Assembly: GCA_028752905.1 (NCBI GenBank)
Contig: JAQNBH010000014.1
Coordinates: 16,165,250 to 16,229,249, forward strand
DNA: 64,000 nucleotides
Origin: Cladorhizidae sp. MBARI D1340-BT2
Taxonomy: Eukaryota; Porifera; Demospongiae; Poecilosclerida; Cladorhizidae
Direction of reading: 5' to 3'
In this document: in pieces, positions 48,501 through 59,400 of the stretch
How the letters are laid out: each line of letters begins with the position of its first letter
Position numbering within the stretch: position 1 is the stretch's first letter
Notes under the pieces: model-generated
The model's input: the letters and a program-made list of their open reading frames with translations, nothing else
What the model was told of the DNA's origin: nothing
The model's database searches: none
Made by a program: the position numbers and the translations under genes

Positions 48501-51500
48501 TATAGACATATATATGTATAATATTTATATGTATACTTATATCTACATATAGACATATATATGTATACTTATATCTACATATAGACATATATATATATAT
48601 ATGTATACTTATATCTACATATAGACATTTATATATATTTATATGTATACTTATATCTACATATAGACATTTATATATATACTTATATCTACATATAGAC
48701 ATATTTATATGTATACTTATATCTACATATAGTCATATTTATATAATATATACTTATATCTACATATATATCTACATATAGACATACATGTATATGTATA
48801 ATATTTATATGGACATATTATAAATAATATATATACATATAATTAGTTAACTTTTCTTTTTACTCATAAGGAGGATGAGAAGCATGTTAGTACTTCGAAT
48901 TTTTCTCGCCAGCTGCACATTGCAAGCTTCTCCAAGAACTTGTCAATGACCTCATTCAAGGCAAATTTCTCACAGCCTCACTCAAGCTTCCTTCATCTTC
49001 ATAGATTCTGTGACTGAAATTCAAATAGAAGTGCACATGCACACCTATGTATAAATATAACCAACGCAGGACTAGAATGCTGCGTCCATGCACAATAATG
49101 ACGGCTTGCAACACATTCCACCACAAAGCCCGGGCCTGTGCGTGCACCACAAAGCCCGGGCCTGTGTGTGCATCGTACTGTGAACTAGCCTTTAGCCAAT
49201 GCTTTAATTAATGCTGTTTGGTGAGGGATTGTTAAAACCAAGTATTAAGGTTTATGTGTATGTAATTATTATACAGGTCAGTGGCCCGCTCTTATACAGT
49301 ATACTAGGATTGTGTCTGGAAGTATTGTCACTGTAAGTTATCTCTTCTCCGCCACACAGACATGTTCAGCAGCCTAGAGATGTTGTGGTATCATCCACAG
49401 ACATGTTCAGCAGCCTAGGGATGGCTGTGGTATCATCCACAGACATGTTCAGCAGTCTAGGGATGGCTGTGGTATCATCCACAGACATGTTCAGCAGCCT
49501 AGGGATGGCTGTGGTATCATCCACAGACATGTTCAGCAGCCTAGGGATGGCTGTGGTATCATCCACAGACATGTTCAGCAGCCTAGGGATGGCTGTGGTA
49601 TCATCTACAGACATGTTCAGCAGCCTAGGGATGGCTGTGGTATCATCCACAGACATGTTCAGCAGCCTAGGGATGGCTGTGGTATCATCCACAGACATGT
49701 TCAGCAGCCTAGGATGGCTGTGGTATCATCTACAGACATGTTCAGCAGCCTAGGGATGGCTGTGGTATCATCCACAGACATGTTCAGCAGCCTAGGGATG
49801 GCTGTGGTATCATCTACAGACATGTTCAGCAGCCTAGGGATGACTGTGGTATCATCCACAGACATGTTCAGCAGCCTAGGTATGCTGTGGTATCATCCAC
49901 AGACATGTTCAGCAGCCTAGGGATGGCTGTGGTATCATCCACAGACATGTTCAGCAGCCTAGGGATGGCTGTGGTATCATCCACAGACATGTTCAGCAGC
50001 CTAGGATGGCTGTGGTATCATCTACAGACATGTTCAGCAGCCTAGGGATGGCTGTGGTATCATCCACAGACATGTTCAGCAGCCTAGGGATGGCTGTGGT
50101 ATCATCTACAGACATGTTCAGCAGCCTAGGGATGACTGTGGTATCATCCACAGACATGTTCAGCAGCCTAGGTATGCTGTGGTATCATCCACAGACATGT
50201 TCAGCAGCCTAGGGATGGCTGTGGTATCATCCACAGACATGTTCAGCAGCCTAGGGATGGCTGTGGTATCATCCACAGACATGTTCAGCAGCCTAGGATG
50301 GCTGTGGTATCATCTACAGACATGTTCAGCAGCCTAGGGATGGCTGTGGTATCATCCACAGACATGTTCAGCAGCCTAGGGATGGCTGTGGTATCATCTA
50401 CAGACATGTTCAGCAGCCTAGGGATGACTGTGGTATCATCCACAGACATGTTCAGCAGCCTAGGTATGCTGTGGTATCATCTACAGACATGTTCAGCAGC
50501 CTAGGGATGGCTGTGGTATCATCCACAGACATGTTCAGCAGCCTAGGGATGGCTGTGGTATCATCTACAGACATGTTCAGCAGCCTAGGGATGACTGTGG
50601 TATCATCCACAGACATGTTCAGCAGCCTAGGTATGCTGTGGTATCATCTACAGACATGTTCAGCAGCCTAGGGATGGCTGTGGTATCATCCACAGACATG
50701 TTCAGCAGCCTAGGGATGGCTGTGGTATCATCCACAGACATGTTCAGCAGCCTAGGGATGGCTGTGGTATCATCCACAGACATGTTCAGCAGCCTAGGGA
50801 TGGCTGTGGTATCATCTACAGACATGTTCAGCAGCCTAGGGATGACTGTGGTATTATCCACAGACATGTTCAGCAGCCTAGGTATGCTGTGGTATCATCC
50901 ACAGACATGTTCAGCAGCCTAGGGGATGACTGTGGTATCATCCACAGACATGTTCAGCAGCCTAGGGATGACTGTGGTATCATCCACAGACATGTTCAGC
51001 AGCCTAGGTATGCTGTGGTATCATCCACAGACATGTTCAGCAGCCTAGGGGATGACTGTGGTATCATCCACAGACATGTTCAGCAGCCTAGGGATGACTG
51101 TGGTATCATCTACAGACATGTTCATCAGCCTAGGGATGGCTGTGGTATCATCCACAGACATTCAGCAGCCTGTGGTATCATCCACAGACATGTTCAGCAG
51201 CCTAGGGATGACTGTGGTATCATCTACAGACATGTTCAGCAGCCTAGGGATGGCTGTGGTATCATCCAAAGACATGTTCAGCAGCCTAGGGATGGCTGTG
51301 GTATCATCCACAGACATGTTCAGCAGCCTAGGAATGCCTGTGGTATCATCCACAGACATGTTCAGCAGCCTAGGGATGGCTGTGGTATCATCCACAGACA
51401 TGTTCAGCAGCCTAGGGATGGCTGTGGTATCATCCACAGACATGTTCAGCAGCCTAGGGATGGCTGTGGGTATCATCCACAGACATGTTCAGCAGCCTAG

Positions 51501-53356
51501 GGATGACTGTGGTATCATCTACAGACATGTTCAGCAGCCTAGGGATGACTGTGGTATCATCTAGAGATGCCTACTTAACCCTCACACTAGGCCTAATACT
51601 CCCTCTAGCCCATACCCTGACACTCCCTAGACCTAGCCCACCCATACATATACCCTGACACTAGCCCTAGCCCATCCAGTAGCTTGACACTAGCCCTAGC
51701 CCTAACCTACCCTCCTACACTGACACTAGCCCTACCACACGCTACACACACACACACACACACACACTCATACACAAACTTATACACTTACACATTCTTT
51801 CTCCTTGCCCCTCCCCCCTCTCCCTTGCTCCCCTGTATGCCACCCGCAAGGTTCTAGTCTCAGTGTGCATACTGCTGACTCAGCCTCCCTCCTTCATCCC
51901 CATCTTGCTCCTCCCCATCCTCATCATCACGATGACGCTGGCCTCGTTTACCCACACTTCCCCTCTGGATGCTATCACTCTGGCTATGGGAGGAGTCTTA
52001 GCTCTGCTATACTGTGCTGCGTTCTCTCAACTGCCCTGGTCCATTCTGTGAGTATCTACTCCGTGCATGTGGCTTTGATGTGGTTAGTTGTTGTTGTGTG
52101 ATAGTGCTTTGCTTGTTGTGAGTGTTACTTTATTGGCCGCCAAATTTCAACGAACGGATTCTCAGTTGGCACATGACTTCAACTTAGTTTGATTGTTTAA
52201 CATTTATGTGTGAGTGTTTATGATTGTGTGTGAGTGTTTATGATTGTGTGTGAGTGTGTATGCATGTGTACAGTATGTGTGTGTGTGTACAGTATGTGTG
52301 TGTGTGTGTACATGTATGTATGTGTGTGTCTGTGTGTATGTTTATAGTTATAATTTCTTCTCTCCAAGACTGTTCCTATAATTAGAATGCAAATACAATA
52401 AGCTGCAGTTTGGTATAAGAATCAGCTCCACTGAGGCAAACAAGCAAAGGCTAAGGTACAGCAATGAAACTCACCCAGGAGTGCCTCCTTTGAAACCCAC
52501 CCAGGAGTGCCTCCTTTGAAACCCACCCAGGAGTGCCTCCATTGAAACCCACCCAGGAGTGCCTCCATTGAAACCCACCCAGGAGTGCCTCCTTTGAAAC
52601 CCACCCAGGAGTGCCTCCTTTGAAACCCACCCGGGAGTGTCCTCCTTTGAAACCTACCCAGGAGTGACTCCTTTCTCAAGAGCAAGGGTATATTTTATTA
52701 GCAGTTCCAGGAAAGTTTGTGCCTGTGCAGCTTTCCTCCGAAAAAGAGCTCACAGAAATAACTCACAGACCAGGAAGAGACGTCCATGACAACAGCCAGC
52801 TCTTTAATTTTAGGAATTGTTTTACTAGTTTGTCGTGAAGTAAGTTTCATAGTATATATATTTTAAAAATGATATAGCAGGTCTACTGGGTATGTGCGGG
52901 TTAGGAAGACCCATGTTTGGCGCACAAAGTTCAATGACCTTCTCAATAATCAACTTTAATTTTACTCTCTCAACATTTCGACTAGATGCTCTAGCCTTAT
53001 CTATTCCTGATGAAGGCTAGAGCATCTAGTCGAAATGTCGAGAGAGTAAAATTCCAAGTTGATTATTGAGAAGATCATTGTAATTTTGTTGAGTCACCTG
53101 AGAGTTTGATGAGAATGTAATACTCTCAGTTGACATAATAACATTACAATAACCTTCTCAATAATCAACTTGAAATTGTATTCTCTCGATGTTTTGACTA
53201 GATGCTCTAGCATTCATCAGGAATTATGAGATGCTAAGACTCGCGTGAGCCTGCTATATGCCGGTAGCTAGCTATCCACCACATGCTACAAAACCACACC
53301 TCGGCAAACACGTCCAGCAAGTGAACCGGATGTGAAGATTTTTTTATAAATAAATA

Positions 53357-53431
<75 letters not shown>

Positions 53432-56400
53432 GTATAATAATAATAATAATAATAATATTAACTATAATAACAACAACATAATAATAAATAATAAACAAAT
53501 AAATTAAACAAATAAATAAAAGTAAAAATTAATCTTAAAAAATTACTAAAGAAATAATAAATAATAATATAATAACAAATAATATAATAACAGCAATAAT
53601 AATAACAAAAACAACAACAACAATAATACTAACAACAATAATAAATGAAAAAAGAAAAAAAAGTAAACAAATAAAATAAACAATAAAATTAAAAATGTAT
53701 ATAATATATAAATAATAAATAAATTAAAATAAGAATCATTATGGTGATCGTGGCTTCACGTTCAGGCTCTTGAGAGTAGGTCCCCAGCATCCAGGCAAGA
53801 CCATTCCACAGTCTCCATTGAACCGCTCACACTTTGGTGCTAGGCTGATGTGCAATGCCTCCTTCACTAGCAGTTCCTTCTGTCTTCTGGCCTGGTCCAA
53901 GATGGTGGCTTCCTCCCACAAAATAGGATGTCCATTGTCTCATGCATGTTCAGCGATTGCAGACTTACACTTTCTACAGGCACCTTGATGTTCTTTCACT
54001 CTGGTCTCCAGTCTTATGATAGTCTCCCCTATGTAGTATTTCCCACAGCTATAAGGGATGCGGTACACAACACATGACTGCATATTAGCATCCTTCACTC
54101 TGCTCAGTTGTGTCCTCAGATGTGTCCTCAGAGTTCTTCCCGATCTGAAAATGACTTTGATGTTGAACTTCCTGCACACCCTGTGGGAAATACTACAAAG
54201 GGGAGACTATCATAAGACTGGAGACCAGAGTGAAAGAACATCAAGATGCCTGTAGAAAGTGTGCCGAACATGCATGGGATAATGGACATCATGTTTTGTG
54301 GGAGGAAGCCACCATCTTAGACCAGGCCAGAAGACAGAAGGAACTGCTGTTGCTGTTGTTGTTGTTATTGTTATTATTGTTGTTGTTGTTGTTATTATTA
54401 TTATTATTATGAACTAGTGAAGGCGGTATTGCACATCAGCTGTTGTTGTTGTTATTGTTATTATTGTTGTTGTTGTTGTTGTTGTTATTATTATTATTAT
54501 TATTATTATTAGGGTGAGGATTATTAGGGTGAGGTTATTATTAGGGTGAGGGTGAGTGGGACGGATGATGGTGGGTAGGGAACACTGAATAAGAGTGGAG
54601 AGAGGCCGTGAAGAACCAGTGACCTGTTCATACTTTTTACAGGTGACCTGTTCATACTTTTTACAGGTGACATGTTCATACTTTTTACAGGTGACCTGTT
54701 CATACTTTTTACAGGTGACCTGTTCATACTTTTTACAGGTGACATGTTCATACTTTTTACAGGTGACCTGTGCAGGTGCATTTAATCAGCATACTGCAGG
54801 TTCATTTAATTAGTGCATTGCAGGTGCATTTAATCAGTGCACTGCAGTGCATTTAATCAGTGCACTGCAGGTGCATCTAATCAGTGCACTGCAGGTGCAT
54901 TTAATCAGTGCACTGCAGGTGCATTTAATCAGTGCACTGCAGTGCATTTAATTAGTGCACTGCAGGTGCATTTAATCAGTGCACTGCAGGTGCATTTAAT
55001 CAGTGCACTGCAGGTGCATTTAATCAGTGCACTGCAGTGCATTTAATCAGTGCACTGCAGGTGCATTTAATCAGTGCACTGCAGGTGCATTTAATCAGTG
55101 CACTGCAGGTGCATTTAATCAGCATACTGCAGGTGCATTTAATTAGTGCACTGCAGGTGCATTTAATCAGTGCACTGCAGGTGCATCTAGTCAGTGCACT
55201 GCAGGTGCATCTAATCAGTGCACTGCAGGTGCATTTAATCAGTGCACTGCAGGTGCATCTAGTCAGTGCACTGCAGGTGCATTTAATCAGTCCACTGCAG
55301 GTGCATCTAATCAGCGCACTGCAGGTGCATCTAATCAGTGCACTGCAGGTGCATTTAATCAGTGCACTGCAGGTGCATCTAATCAGTGCACTGCAGGTGC
55401 ATTTAATCAGTGCACTGCAGGTGCATTTAATCAATGCACTGCATGTGCATTTAATCAGTGTACTGCAGGTGTATTTAATCAGTGCACTGCAGGTGCATCT
55501 AATCAGAGCACTGCAGGTGCATCTAATCAGTGCACTGCAGGTGCATCTAATCAGTGCACTGCAGGTGCATCTAATCAGTGCACTGCAGGTGCATTTAATC
55601 AGCATACTGCAGGTGCATTTAATTAGTGCACTGCAGGTGCATTTAATCAGTGCACTGCAGTGCATTTAATTAGTGCACTGCAGGTGCATTTAATCAGCAT
55701 ACTGCAGGTTCATTTAATTAGTGCATTGCAAGTGCATTTAATCAGTGCACTGCAGGTGCATCTAATCAGTGCACTGCAGGTGCATTTAATCAGTGCACTG
55801 CAGGTGCATTTAATGAGCGTACTGCATGTGCATTTAATCAGTCCACTGCAGGTGCATCTAATCAGTCCACTGCAGGTGCATTTAATCAGCGCACTGCAGG
55901 TGCATTTAATCAGTGCACTGCAGGTGCATCTAATCAGTCCACTGCAGGTGCATTTAATCAGTGCACTGCAGGTGCATCTAATGAGCATACTGCATGTGCA
56001 TTTAATCAGCGCACTGCAGGTGCATTTAATCAGCGTACTGCAGGTGCATCTAATCAGTGCACTGCAGGTGCATCTAATCAGTCCACTGCAGGTGCATCTA
56101 ATCAGTGCACTGCAGGTGCATCTAATCAGTGTTCTGCAGGTGCATAAGTGTAGATTGGGCAAGAGCTGTCCTTGTCCTCTGCAGTCCTATTGAGGTGAGA
56201 GATCTACATCTGGCAGCACTGCTAAATAGTCACTTATTGTCTCGAGTGCCTCCTGGGGTCATGGTCCAGTCTCATGGTGACAGGTGTGATATTCTAATGT
56301 GTGGTCGTCCTTCCTCTTGTGAAGTATTTCTAAATGAAGCCCAGAGACATAGATGAACTGGAACACGTGCTTTTGTTTATCCACCTAATCTTTTGTGGTT

Positions 56401-59400
56401 CATTTAGACACACCTCTTCCTTCCTCTCCCTCCCACTCTCCCTCCTCCAATTGCTGTTGTGGGGCGTGGCACTCGTGGCAGCTGGGCTGATGACTTTCTG
56501 GACCAAGGTCACACCCATTATGCTTGTCGTATACAATGCAGGTATGTAGATACACACATGTGCTGTTGCCATGACGGTAGTTGAGATGGCGAGGAGGATG
56601 ATAGTGGTGGTGGTGATGATAGTTATGGTAGGATGGTGATAATGGCGGTACTGTTGGTGATGGTGGTCGTGAAGGTGGGGATGGTGGTGATAGTTATGGT
56701 AGTGATGTTGGTGATGGTGGTCGTGACGGTGCTGCTTGTGAAGGTGGTGTGATAGTTATGGTAGTGATGGTGGTGTTGGTGATGGTGGTCGTGACGGTGC
56801 TGCTCGTGAAGGTGTGGATGGTGGTGATAGTTATGGTAGTGATGGTGGTGGTAATGTTGGTGAGGGTGGTCGTGAAGGTGCTGAAGGTGGTGATGATGAT
56901 GTCATAAATGGTGTGTGTGTGTGTGTGTGTTATGGACGATGACGTTGTTCTCTGTCTCCAGTATTTATCCTCTGCGAGTTCATACTGACGTGGGATAACG
57001 TGTACCCCAACTACCTAGCCATGGCGACGAGTGTCTCCGCTCTCTACACCTTCTGGAGGTACACACATTTTCTCCCCTTCTCTTCTCTCTCTTTCCCTTC
57101 TTGCATGTATGCATTAGCAACAAAACAGTTCCAAGGGCGTGTGCAGGAACTGTGGTTCAGTGTCAAGATCTTGTCACAGTGTTGCCCCTCACAACCATTT
57201 CCCTTCTTTTCTATTTTTTCCTCTCCATCAAAAAAAAATTAACTACAAAAACTTGAAGTGTCTACATGTTCTTCAAGTTTCCGGGAAGGTGTGTTATTAA
57301 TGATAGAGAAATATTGCCGAAGCATTACCATGGAAACTACTAGTTACTAGCTAGGACTCTCTGCAAGCTTAGTTAGCCTCATGTGAGACACTTGTTCTGA
57401 AGTTAGTAGTCTCTCCAGCAAGCTGAGTTCACCATGCTGCTATATATATGTAACAAAAAATATTATTCGGATTCATTGAAGTGCTATATAAATAGCTAGA
57501 GAAGAAGTGCTCCAGAGAAGCTGACTGTACCTATTCGGAGAAGTCAACTGATGATACTTGGGAACTAACAGTCCAGCTTGGAGCAAAGCCTGACCAGCTT
57601 GGAGAAAACCCTGACTAGCTTGGAGCAATGCATGACCAGCTTGGAGCAATGCCTGACCAGCTTGGAGCAATGACTGACCAGCTTAGAGAAAACCCTGACT
57701 AGCTTGGAGCAATGCCTGACCAGCTTGGAGCAATGCATGACCAGCTTGGAGCAATGCATGACCAGCTTGGAGCAATGCCTGACCAGCTTGGAGCAAAGCC
57801 TGACCAGCTTGGCAAAACCTGACCAGCTTAGAGAAAACCCTGACTAGCTTGGAGCAATGCCTGACTAGCTTGGAGCAATGCCTGACCAGCTTGGAGAAAA
57901 CCCTGACTAGCTTGGAGCAATGCCTGACTAGCTTGGAGCAATGCCTGACCAGCTTGGAGCAAAGCCTGACCAGCTTGGAGCAAAGCCTGACCAGCTTGGC
58001 AAAACCTGACCAGCTTGGAGAAAACCCTGACTAGCTTGGAGCAATGCCTGACCAGCTCACCACTAGTAGATTCATAGTTATGGAAGAGTGTGGAATTGTC
58101 ACTAGAAGCATGCTCACCAGTAGAAGATTCATATATGGAAGAGTGTGGAATAGTCACTAGAAGCATCCTCACCACTAGATGATTCATATATGGAAGAGTG
58201 TGGAATAGTCACTAGAAGCATGCTCACCAGTAGAAGATTCATATATGGAAGAGTGTGGAATAGTCACTAGAAGCATGCTCACCACTAGAAGATTCATATA
58301 TGGAAGAGTGTGGAATAGTCACTAGAAGCATCCTCACCACTAGAAGATTCATATATGGAAGAGTGTGGAATAGTCACTAGAAGCATGCTCACCACTAGAA
58401 GATTCATATATGGAAGAGTGTGGAATAGTCACTAGAAGCATGCTCACCACTAGAAGATTCATATATGGAAGAGTGTGGAATAGTCACTAGAAGCATGCTC
58501 ACCACTAGAAGATTCATATATGGAAGAGTGTGGAATAGTCACTAGAAGCATGCTCACCACTAGAAGATTCATATATGGAAGAGTGTGGAATAGTCACTAG
58601 AAGCATGCTCACCACTAGAAGATTCATATATGGAAGAGTGTGGAATAGTCACTAGAAGCATGCTCACCAGTAGAAGATTCATATATGGAAGAGTGTGGAA
58701 TAGTCACTAGAAGCATGCTCACCACTAGAAGATTCATATATGGAAGAGTGTGGAATAGTCACTAGAAGCATCCTCACCACTAGAAGATTCATATATGGAA
58801 GAGTGTGGAATAGTCACTAGAAGCATGCTCACCACTAGAAGATTCATATATGGAAGAGTGTGGAATAGTCACTAGAAGCATGCTCACCACTAGAAGATTC
58901 ATATATGGAAGAGTGTGGAATAGTCACTAGAAGCATGCTCACCACTAGAAGATTCATATATGGAAGAGTGTGGAATAGTCACTAGAAGCATGCTCACCAC
59001 TAGAAGATTCATATATGGAAGAGTGTGGAATAGTCACTAGAAGCATGCTCACCACTAGAAGATTCATATATGGAAGAGTGTGGAATAGTCACTAGAAGCA
59101 TGCTCACCACTAGAAGATTCATATATGGAAGAGTGTGGAATAGTCACTAGAAGCATGCTCGCCACTAGAAGATTCATATATGGAAGAGTGTGGAATAGTC
59201 ACTAGAAGCATGCTCGTCACTAGAAGATTCATATATGGAAGAGTGTGGAATAGTCACTAGAAGCATGCTCACCACTAGAAGATTCATATATAGAAGAGTG
59301 TGGAATAGTCACTAGAAGCATGCTCACCACTAGAAGATTCATATATATTGGAAGAGTGTGGAATAGTCACTAGAAGCATGCTCACCACTAGAAGATTCAT

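Larger units (their letters stand above)
53115..54520 (-). mobile_element. Penelope-like retroelement relic with head-to-head inverted duplication
   Basis: The order is terminal repeat (53115-53340), AAT-rich tract (53345-53735), then GIY-YIG coding on the minus strand (54180-53740). At about 54181 the sequence flips and the same GIY-YIG coding continues on the plus strand (54181-54345), interrupted by TTG/TTA microsatellites and a short PLE piece (GTGAAGGCGGTATTGCACAT). It is decayed, lacks the RT, and lies in intron 14. Confidence 0.83.

Noticed and set aside
49366..51564. Open frames SSTDMFSSLGMAVV and the opposite-strand MSVDDTTAIPRLLN
   Set aside because: 14-codon periodicity of a 42-base intronic array; simultaneous opening on both strands and frequent frame-breaking units argue against coding.
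55024..56193. Open frames over 170 codons on both strands (VHLISALQ / CSALIKCT repeats)
   Set aside because: Produced by a 24-base array (8-codon period); both strands are open and nothing recognisable flanks them.
56185..56194. A 10-base exon (CTGCAG|TCCTATTGAG|GTGAGA)
   Set aside because: It could follow exon 14 but would leave phase 0, and exon 15 needs phase 2; joining exon 14 directly to 56408 keeps frame.
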